Shown here piece by piece: positions 1 through 11,580 of a stretch of DNA of 64,000 bases. The notes under the pieces were generated by a model. The model was not told the origin of the DNA and did no database searches. It saw nothing but the letters and a program-made list of their open reading frames with translations. Source of the stretch: Aspergillus flavus (taxonomy: Eukaryota; Ascomycota; Eurotiomycetes; Eurotiales; Aspergillaceae); assembly GCF_009017415.1 (NCBI RefSeq), contig NC_092406.1, positions 1,240,001 to 1,304,000 of the forward strand, given 5' to 3'. Within the stretch, counting starts at the first letter, position 1. Each line of letters opens with the position of its first letter. A program made the position numbers and the translations under genes.

Positions 1-1
1 C

Positions 2-664
<663 letters not shown>

Positions 665-1022
665 ATTGTTAGATGATGATGTTGTTATGAATGTACTCCA
701 TTTCATTCCTTAGTAACCCATGTCTCATTGCAAAGGGTATTCGCTTAGATATGACTAAATTCCAGGGATTATCCCGTGCGTTATGCTGTTTCATCCATTC
801 CTTCGATCTGTCAGTCATTGTTCTCTCATGTTCGTACATTTGTAGATACGTTGGGCTCTTTGTCTTTTTGTCTCCCCTTTCTTTTCCCTTCTTTTCTTCT
901 ATTCTTTGCTGCTTTCCACATACTGAAAGGCGATCGTTGAAAGAAGTAGTAGAAAGAGAAGCCAAGAGAAAAGGGCAAAACCAGAGCGTAAGTTTTTGCC
1001 CGCAAACCCACGCTCATCAACT
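665..1022. other. Convergent 3' intergenic region
   Basis: This stretch lies between two convergent stops and holds the 3' UTRs of both genes. It has a pyrimidine-rich tract at about 860-905 on the plus strand. I see no gene in it. Confidence 0.6.
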
Positions 1023-3329
1023 CTACTTAACTGGAATACGAGAATCAACGTGCCACTGTCCATAGCCCTGTCTCTGCCCAGGCCACTGCATCTGAGCCCT
1101 AAACTCAGCCATCGCACGAGCCTGGGCACGGGCAACCTCCTGCTCCTGCGCCTCAGCACAAGCCCTCTCCTCAGCCTCCATCCAAAGCTTCTCTAAATCC
1201 ATATTCCTTTGGGTTTCGCACTGCCGCTCGTGATCATCCCATTCTTCCTCCCAGATCTCATACGAACGAGGCAGCCGCTCCATGACTGGATCGATGAAGC
1301 GGTTTTTAATATCGAAGTTGATAGTGATAATCTCGTTGTAGGTCTCGATGGCGCGGTTCAGAACGTCCCAGCCTGCGATTAAGAGGCGGGTGAGATTGTC
1401 ACGCTCGATATGAAACCCCTCTTCTTGGAGAATCTGTCGATTGCGGATATCGAGGAAATCGCTGTACACGTACGCGTCATACAGATCTTGGAAGACGGCC
1501 AAGAGGTGTTTTTCGAGCGGACGTGGCTTTCGGAGGTTTCTATAGTCATCGTTAGTTCAAGAAACGACAATGGTAATGGCTACTGAAGAAGGGCTTTACC
1601 TGACGATAACTCGAGCCATCTGTCTAAAACGCTGATAAACATCGAGATCCTCATCTTTTGCGATTTGAATAACCCAATGAAGGACCTGGTTCGCAATGCT
1701 AAGCTCACATGCCAGCTTTTTGTCAAGCCAGGCAAGGCATTGGACCATCGGAATCGCCAATTCTTGGACCTCAGCGACAATAGGAGCAGAGAGAAATTCA
1801 TTGGTGCGAGTGCCGTCGGGCTTCACATCACGACGGAAAAGAATCCACTCCATGCGGAGGATAATGTCGGTCATGGCAGTAAAGCGTCTCTGAATGTCAT
1901 CCTTCATGTGGTCAGCGCGGAGTATGATCTTCATCTCTTCGAGGATGTTGAGTTTCCGCTCTTCGGCTTCATGAAGGCGACGCTGCATCCGTGGGTTAGG
2001 AGCAGGTCTCGGGGTAGCGCCAGGTAGAGGCCTTCCTGTTCCGATAGGTGGCTGAAAATTCGGGGTGGGAAGCACATCTGGCATAGCCATGTCATCAATG
2101 GAGAGCGTCCTCTTAGACGTCTGGCTGCTACAAACGCTTCCAGAGACTGACATGGAGTCCTGCGGTGAAGTAAAATCAACCTGACCCGTGTTATGACCGC
2201 TAATGCTCCCTGCAATGGTAGACTGAGATGAGTGGAAGCTCAGTCCATAGTATTGGTTGTTCTGGTCACTACGAATCCTGGTATCTGAAGTACCTGGGAC
2301 GGTATGCGACACAGATGCAACCGGAGATGGTTGGCCCAGAGCCCTTTCCGACCAGTCATTACTGGTAGAAGATGATGGGATGGAAGGGATATGTCTGGCT
2401 TGGATACCAGGCCTCCCATCCGCCATAAATGGAGGCGCAATGGTGGGTGGGGGGGCTGCTCCAAACGCAAAATCTCGAACAGAAGCATCATTGTATATGG
2501 TGGAAGTTGCATTAGAAGTCCTGCTGAGATGTGCGCCAGTGTATTCAAGGGTGGTCCGGGTCTGAGAAGCAGAGGTCATGGATGCGCCCTTGTCGGAGTC
2601 GGCACGGACAGATGTGGTAGGCGAGATTCGAGAGACAGAGGTCGGTGCCGTACTGGGTTGGGTGCGACCGGTCGTTTCACTACGGAGAGCTGAGTGTGAT
2701 GTGAGAGAAATATTGGACTTGTCCTGTCTGGGATAACTGTCAATTGTGACAGGACAGCCAACGTGAGTTGCAAGAGGGGAGATCGTAGCAGGAGTGGTAC
2801 CGGCCCCAAGCTCTCTCATTCGCACGGACTCTTCGAACACTTTTCCGATAGCGTTATTATATGCCTCCTCGTGGTCCTTATCAATGACCGCTGTGTTCTG
2901 CTCGCATGACTCGTAGTAGTCTGGAAATGGCTCGGTGCTTGAGATTTCTAGTTCAGAATGGACAAGGAGCGGGGTGACAGGGGTGATTGGGGTGTTGAGA
3001 CTGCCGTGAATGCTTCTTCTAGAGCTTGTGTTGCTAGATGATGAGCTCAGAGGACGACCTTGATCTTCGTCAGAGTCGAACTGCTCATGGAGATCCAATG
3101 GGGTATGCGTTGCGTCTCCAAGCATGGAGGTAATCCTCTCCGAGTCAAAATGTGGAATTTCAACCCGAGAGTCTCTGTATTTAATTCTCGGCGAAGTCTT
3201 GTTCTTCATGAGATTAAAAGTGAAAGTATGAAGGCTAGAGAGATTCTTTTTAGCGTTCGCCAGTTTCTGTTGGTCCTCCATCCGAGGAGACCAGCGACGC
3301 TTCTTGGTGATATTAACCCGAGGGCTCAT
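1023..3329 (-). CDS. Conserved hypothetical fungal protein, Ser/Thr-rich with a charged helical C-terminus
   Basis: Function not recognised. There are two exons, 3329-1600 and 1539-1023, with a 60-nt intron at 1540-1599 (GTAAAG donor, CTAAC branch, TATAG acceptor). The joined protein is 749 residues. The first ~450 residues are low-complexity and rich in Ser, Thr and Pro, with many SP and TP sites. Residues ~470-620 are helical and hydrophobic in places, with several Trp and paired charges. The last ~70 residues are a Glu/Ala/Gln/Arg-rich likely coiled coil that ends in a Gln/Trp-rich tail. No enzymatic motif, transmembrane span or zinc site is visible. The composition suggests a phosphorylated scaffold or regulator, but that is inference. 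The start is the ATG at 3329, the first of the open frame. Confidence 0.75.
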
Positions 3330-6300
3330 AATGTCAAAGATCGTCGAAGAGTAACTGGTAAAGGGGCTTGATCTGATAGATGAAATTCAGAGAGTAGTAG
3401 GGAGAAGTTCGATACTCAAGATAATCAAAGCGTGGTAAATTTGCACTGATATGAAACGATTGAAGAGGTTGGCTGTGGGAGTCATCGAACAACACAAGAT
3501 AGGATACAAGTATATATAGAGTGTCCTTTCCATATTGAAGACCCCATTCTAACTGCATAGTCGGTCACAGGATAGTAGACCTATGTAGGTGTTATTCACT
3601 TTTTGCTGGGTTGCGTCCAAGTGTTAGGGAGTTTGCCACAATCTGCAGTGAATATCTTTCTAGAACCCTGGTTAGGCAGTAGCTTCTTCAGCAACTTCCC
3701 TCCTAGCAACGTTATAATTTCCTGATCTTGTTGATAAAACTGAGGAATAGAGAGGGATCACGATTCTTTGATATGTATCGCCAAGTAACAGTCACATCTT
3801 ATATGTCCTGCGCTATGAAGAAGATGACCTGGAAAAGATTAAATATTGGCTGCATTCTTCGCTGTGGCACCAGTAACACATAGCATCATCCATGGGAAGT
3901 ATCATCTATGCTTGTGTGGAAGACGAGGGCTAACCAGACCACCTGGTTCTTCAAGAGGATAATATAGTTCGGAGACCTCCCTAATTCAAGGCTAGCTAGA
4001 GCGGAAGCGTATGTGGTGGATAGTCTGTCAGGTCTTGTTCTGAACACAATGGCTAGATCACCTTGTCTATACCTATGTTGCCATTGGTAGACCGGAGTTT
4101 TCGAGAGCGTGGATTTGTACAGTAAATTTGTAAAACGCTACATCCACCGCGGACATTGGAACAATGAGACAAATGAAAAAAAGCAAAATCAATATTCAGC
4201 AATTGATGAAGATTAATGTGCACAGCCCTAGACATAACCAACCCACGAAAACCAGGCTATTAGAGTCAATGAGTTAATGGAGTACATGGAAAGCTTCATG
4301 ACGTTTTCATTGTTGTCAAGTCATGGTTTGAGTCTTCTTGAGAGAGATGGTATAAAGGAAATAGCACTATGTCTTATGAAGTCACATTGGTAGCCACCGT
4401 CGACCTTAGTGTTTTCTTAAAAAGGACGACCAATCCAGAAAATCACTTCAGAAAATCACATCTCAAAGTAGCTTGTCTCCTAGTTCAAGATACGGCATTC
4501 AATATCTTGCAAACAAGGGGAGCGTAAAGCACTCAAACTTGGACGAGGATTCTTTTATAAACAATAAACCACTACCTCACTCTTCGGAACTACATTGTCC
4601 TAAAAGATAAATATAGATGACATGGCATACTAATGGAATAAACAGAGAGTGCTTGAGACGGGCAGATATAGCGTTTAAAGCCACCATTGGTTTACAAAGG
4701 CGTAATACGCTTGATTTGCTGGATTTGAATTAGTGCCAGGTACGGAGTACAATCTGAACAAGCTGATTACAACCAGAGACGACAGCCACTGCTTGATGAA
4801 TGGCTTCAGATCCTTTCAACTTAAGGCGAGGGCTAAGGCGGATGACCGACGGGGTGGCGAGACAGAGGAACGCTTAAATGAGATAGCTTGCTAGAGCGTC
4901 ATGCTAGAACACGCCGTCAACTAAGCTCTTATCTTCCCGGTCTTAGCCTCTTGGGTAATCAACTACTACAGTCAGCATCGGCATAAAACATTGAATACCG
5001 GAATTGCTATCTCCGTAGTCCGTGAAGAGTTTGTAGAAACCGTGCAGGATCCCAATGGATTCGGATTTGAAACATCAGCAGGGTGTCGGATTCATATCCC
5101 GGTAATACTAGAGTCTTTAATACTGTAGCAGAAGCCGCAATGTCTCGATCAGCGCATCGTTTTCGAGAAGTCTAGTTCCGGTCCACGATTAAATCATCAG
5201 GACTTAGTACGGTTCACTAGTACTAAGTAGAGATTGGTGGTTGAAATGCTATTGGGAGGGCCCAGAATTGGTTCTTAGAAAACCACCCATGTTTAACAGG
5301 CCACATGCAGCAGTATCACCTAATCATGATTCAGCGGCTACTCTGATGAAATCTGCAGTCTCACTTATCTAGGAAAGCCCTCCGTAATCGCGCTGTCTTA
5401 TATTAAGTTATATTAGGTTTTGTCACAGCCAGGGTCCGCGAAAACCTTACTAGCATAAATCAACCACCAAACACAGTATTCGGACCGGGTCTAGTTGCGA
5501 CATCTTCGTTAACGGGATCTGGACTCTGGTGTAATTTCGGAGTGGACGTCGGGAGAATGATCCTTGGGCTTCATAGCGCGGCGATCAGGTCAATGAGGCA
5601 ATTTTAGGCCTATTGGAGACTTCGGATCCTAGACATTCTGCCGAGCCACTTTGCCTAGACTATTCCTGACGGGTCGGGACTTCACCGGTGAATGAATTAC
5701 TCGGTATGCCGATTCTGAATAATACCTTAATAATGGGAATTTGATCCACTTTTGGGTTCTTCGCTACCACAGAGATGCGCACTAAAGATTATTTGGGCTT
5801 AGCTCGAATGTCCCTAACAGTAGCGTGTATTGCATCGTGCTCGCTATAGATTGCAGAACCATAATCTGAGTTTGAGAACGTGTCAACTCTCCTATTAATC
5901 AATGAAAGGGAAAGGATGTGATATCTAGGAGTGGAAGATTGAGCTAGCATAGATAATATGGGTTTAATCTTCGTATGAGATAGAGTAATAGACCTTTCGC
6001 TGCTAGAGAGCATACCACGCAAAGATAATGCAACGAAGGGACCCTCAACTAGATCTTATCAGATCAAAAAACGTCCACCAGTTGCGGCAGAATTCCGCAC
6101 AGCAGTATTCGATTGATGGACCCACTAGCATGAGCTGATAAATCCATATCTGCTGAAACATTAGCTTGCTTAGAAGTTGCTTATGGATCATTAGCTTCAT
6201 TAACTGGAGGCAGGATTTGCAGAGAACTTCACTATGATGCAATTCAATCACCGTGCCAATAGTACCCAGCAGTAAGGTGAACGGAACCCTTCGAATTAGA

Positions 6301-6414
6301 CTAAAATCAAAAAATATCATGCAGTCATGGACTGCATATATAATGGTTGATGCCAGCCTTTTTGCGAAAGGATCTTCTTCAAGGCGGACAGAGATCGACG
6401 CTTGACATCCAAAC
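3330..6414. other. Long intergenic region, no gene seen
   Basis: Three kilobases separate the divergent starts of the unknown gene and the glucose dehydrogenase. Only short frames without family resemblance are present. One 147-codon frame on the minus strand at 6045-6488 runs into the dehydrogenase first exon and looks like chance. A TACGGAGTA element lies at 4741-4749. I saw no transposon ends or tRNA. The promoter of the dehydrogenase occupies the right end. Confidence 0.5.
6319..6343 (+). promoter_or_regulatory. Inverted repeat abutting a TATA box, glucose dehydrogenase promoter
   Basis: A perfect 8-bp inverted repeat (ATGCAGTC, spacer ATG, GACTGCAT) occupies 6319-6337. It overlaps by one base a TATATAA box at 6337-6343, which ends about 72 bp before the start codon. 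The TATA call is good by sequence and distance. A role for the repeat as a regulator site is inference. Confidence 0.55.
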
Positions 6415-8355
6415 ATGCTCTTCTCACTGGCATTCCTGAGTGCCCTGTCGCTGGCCACGGCATCACCGGCTGGACGGGCCAAGAACACTACGACATACGA
6501 CTACATCGTTGTGGGAGGCGGCACAAGTGGTCTTGTGGTCGCAAATCGCCTTTCTGAGAACCCCGATGTCTCCGTTCTTCTGCTTGAGGCCGGTGCTTCT
6601 GTGTTCAACAACCCGGACGTAACCAACGCTAACGGTTATGGATTGGCCTTTGGCTCGGCCATCGACTGGCAGTACCAGTCTATTAACCAAAGCTATGCAG
6701 GAGGTAAACAGCAAGTTCTGCGTGCTGGTAAGGCCCTTGGAGGAACCAGTACAATCAATGGTATGCTTCTATGGATGATCTCTTAGTCGGCATGGACCAC
6801 TGACGACCACAGGAATGGCCTATACCCGCGCAGAGGATGTCCAGATTGACGTTTGGCAGAAACTTGGAAACGAAGGTTGGACGTGGAAAGATCTCCTACC
6901 ATACTACCTGAAGAGTGAAAACTTGACGGCCCCTACCAGCTCTCAGGTTGCTGCTGGCGCTGCTTATAACCCTGCCGTGAATGGAAAAGAAGGTCCTCTC
7001 AAGGTCGGCTGGTCGGGAAGCCTGGCCTCCGGTAATCTGTCAGTTGCTCTGAACCGTACGTTCCAAGCCGCTGGTGTTCCATGGGTTGAGGATGTCAATG
7101 GAGGCAAGATGCGTGGCTTCAACATCTACCCATCCACCCTCGACGTTGACCTCAATGTCCGCGAAGATGCAGCCCGGGCATACTACTTCCCTTATGATGA
7201 CAGGAAGAACCTTCACCTGCTGGAGAACACCACTGCCAACCGCCTTTTCTGGAAGAACGGCTCTGCTGAGGAAGCTATTGCGGATGGTGTCGAGATCACC
7301 TCCGCTGATGGCAAGGTCACTCGTGTGCATGCAAAGAAAGAGGTCATCATCTCTGCTGGTGCCCTGCGGTCTCCTCTCATTCTCGAGCTTTCAGGAGTTG
7401 GAAACCCAACGTAAGTGTTCCACTGATGTCAGCCCCTCTCTATCCCTGTCTCTGACCCTCGTAGCATCCTCAAAAAGAACAACATCACCCCACGTGTCGA
7501 TCTCCCCACCGTTGGGGAGAACCTCCAGGACCAGTTCAACAACGGCATGGCTGGCGAAGGATACGGCGTCCTTGCCGGTGCCTCGACCGTGACCTACCCT
7601 TCCATCTCCGACGTCTTCGGTAACGAGACTGACTCTATCGTTGCATCTCTCCGATCTCAACTCTCCGACTACGCCGCCGCGACCGTCAAGGTCAGCAACG
7701 GCCACATGAAGCAGGAGGACCTTGAGCGCCTCTACCAGCTCCAATTTGACCTCATCGTCAAGGACAAGGTCCCTATCGCCGAGATCCTCTTCCACCCCGG
7801 TGGTGGAAACGCCGTGTCCTCCGAATTCTGGGGCTTGCTTCCCTTCGCCCGTGGCAACATCCACATTAGCTCCAATGACCCGACTGCGCCCGCCGCCATC
7901 AACCCTAACTACTTCATGTTCGAATGGGATGGCAAGAGCCAGGCCGGTATCGCCAAGTACATCAGGAAGATCCTCCGCAGCGCACCATTGAACAAACTTA
8001 TTGCGAAGGAAACCAAGCCCGGTCTCTCTGAGATTCCGGCCACTGCTGCGGATGAGAAGTGGGTTGAATGGCTCAAGGCTAACTGTAAGTTGAATCCTTT
8101 CTTGGCTTCGATGGCAAGTCTGACGTGAGCTCTCTAGATCGTTCCAACTTCCACCCCGTCGGAACTGCTGCCATGATGCCTCGTTCCATTGGTGGCGTTG
8201 TTGATAACCGTCTCCGTGTCTATGGTACCAGCAATGTTCGCGTCGTAGATGCGTCTGTCCTGCCCTTCCAGGTTTGCGGCCACTTGGTTAGCACGCTTTA
8301 TGCCGTTGCCGAGCGCGCTTCCGACTTGATTAAGGAGGATGCGAAGAGTGCTTAG
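6415..8355 (+). CDS. Secreted FAD-dependent glucose dehydrogenase (GMC oxidoreductase)
   Basis: Oxidises glucose at C1 to glucono-lactone and passes electrons to quinones or other acceptors rather than oxygen; it is secreted. There are four exons, 6415-6760, 6813-7410, 7465-8084 and 8138-8355, giving 593 residues. A signal peptide of about 22 residues ends near AGRA. The FAD-binding GGGTSG is at residues 34-39, followed by the GMC signature around GGTSTINGMAYTR. The two catalytic histidines are H527 (FHPVGTAAM) and H570 (VCGHLVSTL). They are 43 residues apart, matching H505/H548 of the mature A. flavus enzyme as I recall it. Several N-glycosylation sequons are present. The residues and recalled sequence favour glucose dehydrogenase over glucose oxidase, but substrate specificity cannot be proved from sequence alone. 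Confidence 0.94.
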
Positions 8356-9019
8356 TTTGGTAGATAAAGCTGCATTATCATAGGGACAGTGTCCCGTACC
8401 AATTCGTGCACCGTATGAAGAGAGAAAGTGGTTTCAGAATTGGGTTGTCAAATGTGGATTTCTGTTTCATTGTTTAATGTATTATTAGTCTGGATTTTGT
8501 GGCTGTTTGAATGCAGTGACTCTTGGTTACATAATTTGATACGGGGTATGTTCGCTTGTTCGGTCATCGCATGTGTAATGTATGGCATACCTAGGTTATT
8601 GGTAACTCATATTACAAAATTGAAGAGAACGAGAGATCGAAGTATTTCCCATGGCTGCAAGAGCTGTATTAATAATTAAGTTACATAGGGTATGTACTGC
8701 ATCCGATCGAAAACGCTCACTACTTGAAGCGCCTAGACTGATCGAGAAGGTGCAGTTCGACCCTCCCCTTGAACAATGGCTGGGTTATAAAGAGGGATAC
8801 CATAGGCAGAACAAAACGCTCAGACCAAGGATCCAACTTCTCAGACATTGTTCCAGAGTTAATGAGGGTCAGGGGTTTTCTCCGCACATTGACTAATCAG
8901 CACGTCATTGAGAAGGACGTGACAACTCAAAGTAGTGCGTGGAAATCACCAAGGATTCAAGTTGTTGACATGTAACATTATACAGAGACACCAAATGGTC
9001 TTCTGGGTGAACAACATGA
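8356..9019. other. Convergent 3' intergenic region
   Basis: About 660 bp between the stops of the glucose dehydrogenase and the RING-CH gene. It is AT-rich in its first half and has only short frames without resemblance to known proteins. It is presumed to hold the two 3' UTRs. Confidence 0.5.
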
Positions 9020-10038
9020 TTATTCCTCTTTTTTACGTTGCTCGGACTTTTCCGAAGACGGATTATTTTCGTCTTCCTCCTCATCGTCAGGCAATGGGAC
9101 ATCCATGACACGCTCCCCGGCTTTTTCCAGGGCTCTTCGGCTCCAGCTTCTTACCCCTTTGTAGACGGCCTGGTTATGATTAGCAGAAGTATATGATACC
9201 CTTCGTTGAATACACTTACCCAAAGGAAACTGCAAACGCCAACCAGGATGACAACCCAAGTGATTGACGCTACTCGGCTTCTGCCTGTGGTCCTGCCACT
9301 ACTGACCAAGCCACTGGGACGAACATGCCACCACTGCCAGGGTGACATGGCGACTATAGCTTTGATGAATGACAGAAAGCCTAACGATGCCAAACCTTTC
9401 ACAAAGTGTGTAATCCATGAGGCCTGCTTTTCAGTCGGCAAGACGCTAGACACGGTACTGGGATCCCAAAATTCAGAGTAGATGATGGTTTCCATAGGGT
9501 TGATGTACAGGTTAATTATTGGGTCAGCAACAAAACCAAGCATAAAAACAGTGAACATCAATATCAACAAAGTCAATCCTAGCTGCGCGGAAGTACTACT
9601 GATCCAACGCGCCCATGTGAGACGTTCTAGCCGATATTGAAAGCCACAAGTTGGGCAATGCCAAAAATTTCTCTTGCTATAGCCCGGGTCCGCATGTCGC
9701 CATGATTGGAGACAACCCTCGTGGACATATCGTGAAGATCCTTTGCACTTGCAGGGACGTAGAAGTCGGCCGAGCTCCGCATCAGAAGACTCATAGACCA
9801 CCCGTGCTTTAGGTTGGAGAAAACCAGGGATGTTATCGGAAGGAGGATGGAAGGTAGGCAGAACTGTTTCCAGACAGATGCGACATACACGAGGTGGGTA
9901 GTGCTTCTGGGAAGACTCCGGCGGAGGGGCATCCGAATCATCAGGTTGGTGAGCATTTTCAAACCTTTGGTCTTCCTCAGGATTGGGAGCCGTGGGGGAA
10001 TTTGGCCACTGCCAGAGTGGCTCCTGGCTCGGGTTCAT
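9020..10038 (-). CDS. Membrane RING-CH (MARCH-type) E3 ubiquitin ligase
   Basis: Predicted to recruit an E2 and ubiquitinate membrane-associated substrates. There are two exons, 10038-9220 and 9169-9020, with a 50-nt intron at 9170-9219 (GTAAGT donor, GCTAAT branch, CCAG acceptor). The joined protein is 322 residues. The RING-CH zinc ligands are all present in C4HC3 order: C52, C55, C96, C98, H106, C109, C128 and C131. Three likely membrane helices follow, near residues 150-175, 212-232 and 253-273. The C-terminus is acidic and ends in a run of Glu, Ser and Lys. The N-terminal 45 residues are Pro-rich and probably disordered. The gene is divergent from proteasome alpha2. The family is clear; the substrate and organelle are unknown. 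Confidence 0.85.
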
Positions 10039-10511
10039 TATGGCTTCTGCCTAATTTCTCTTGCGATTATGCGGTCATGTCACAGTGACCAGATCTACCA
10101 GCGACCTGGTGAAAATGTACAATCGACTGTCTAGAAGAGTGTCGATTGATGGGTTGGGGCATAGGCATAGAAGAGGGGAAACAATGGGGAGGGCGAGAAG
10201 GGTAAAACAAAAAAAAAAAAGAAAAGAGCATGACTACTGCGCTTTAAAGGTGAAGTGGAGAGAGAAGCTGATGGAAACGGCGCTAAGTGCTCGCCTAGCG
10301 TCACCGCCTTAGGCGCGGCTTGGCATCAGCGCCTGAGGTAACCGACGTTAGGTAAGGTGCTGCTGCGTCAACATCCTGTCGCCTGCTCTGTCCAGAGGGA
10401 AGCTTCACTTTGGTCCCACCACGACTTTATTCTATCTTCATACCCCTTCATCTGTCTCCATACTTATTTCCAATCAATCTTCAAAGCTTGCGGAGATACT
10501 CAAACGACCTC
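10039..10511. promoter_or_regulatory. Divergent promoter between RING-CH gene and proteasome alpha2
   Basis: This 473-bp region must hold both promoters. It contains an A-rich tract around 10206-10224 and, near 10290-10340, several GC-rich near-palindromic pieces, the clearest being CGCCTTAGGCG. I cannot assign a factor to them. Confidence 0.45.
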
Positions 10512-11580
10512 ATGGCGGACCGCTATTCGTTCTCTCTCACCACCTTCTCCCCAAGGTAAGACGAGCTCTAGCTACGTAGAGGACAGCCATCAGCTAACAT
10601 TGACGTTTAGTGGAAAGCTGGTCCAAATTGGTAATAAAAATTTCCTCTGATAAATGAAGAACATATGCTGAATAACCTCAGAATATGCCCTGAACGCTGT
10701 CAACCAGGGCGTAACTGCGCTCGGAATTAAAGGTATGAGATAACGCTCATAGCTTCCGCCCAGCCAATTCGGTTAGTTACTAACTTATCTTGCATTGGCT
10801 AGCAACAAATGGAATCGTCCTTGCTACTGAAAAGAAATCATCTTCACCGCTCATCGACCCCCCCTCTCTTTCCAAAGTCTCCTTAATCACCCCCGACATT
10901 GGCATGGTGTACGCGGGAATGGGTCCAGACTACCGTGTACTGGTCGACAAGGCACGCAAAGTCTCCCATACTGGCTACAAGCGTATCTATAACGAATACC
11001 CCCCTACCCGTATATTAGTGCAAGATGTTGCGCGTGTCGTACAAGAAGCCACCCAGTCCGGTGGTGTTCGACCGTACGGTGTCAGTTTGTTGATTGCTGG
11101 TTGGGATGAGGGTGTCGAACCTGAGTCAGAAGAAGCGCAGAAGGGCGACAATGAAGACGAGCCTAAAAAGGCAACCGGCAAGACGGGCGGTATCTTGAAG
11201 GGTGGCCCGAGCTTGTATCAGGTCGACCCAAGTGGCAGTTATTACCCATGGAAGGCTACGGCTATTGGCAAGCATGCTACAAGTGCGAAGACATTCCTCG
11301 AGAAGCGTTACACTGAAGGTCTTGAACTCGAAGATGCTATCCACATTGCCCTTTTGACGTTGAAAGAGACCATTGAGGGTGAGATGAATGGTGACACAAT
11401 AGAGATTGGTAAGTTTGAGTAAATCAGCGCCCAGATTCGGATCAAGACTGACTTGGTATAGGTATCGTTGGCCCTCCCGCCGACCACCTGCTGGGTTTTG
11501 AGGGCGTCGAAGGTGCCCAGGGGCCCAGATTCAGGAAATTGACGAAAGAGGAAATTGAGGACTATCTTACCAATCTATGA
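10512..11580 (+). CDS. pre8: 20S proteasome subunit alpha2 (Pre8/PSMA2)
   Basis: One of the seven alpha subunits forming the outer rings and gate of the 20S proteasome, in cytosol and nucleus. There are five exons: 10512-10555, 10611-10630, 10682-10732, 10803-11408 and 11462-11580, giving 279 residues. The second exon is only 20 nt. The N-terminus is the alpha signature ([16 protein letters not shown]), and QATSGGVRP-like and [18 protein letters not shown] segments follow as in yeast Pre8. Compared with the yeast protein (250 residues) there is an extra acidic/Lys-rich loop of about 30 residues, near position 155-185 and just before SLYQVDPSG. The ATG at 10512 gives the exact conserved N-terminus, which fixes the start. 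Confidence 0.96.

Noticed and set aside
6045..6488. A 147-codon minus-strand frame before the glucose dehydrogenase
   Set aside because: It overlaps the real signal-peptide exon on the other strand and resembles no protein family.
7391..7864. A 157-codon minus-strand frame
   Set aside because: It is a shadow of glucose dehydrogenase exon 3.
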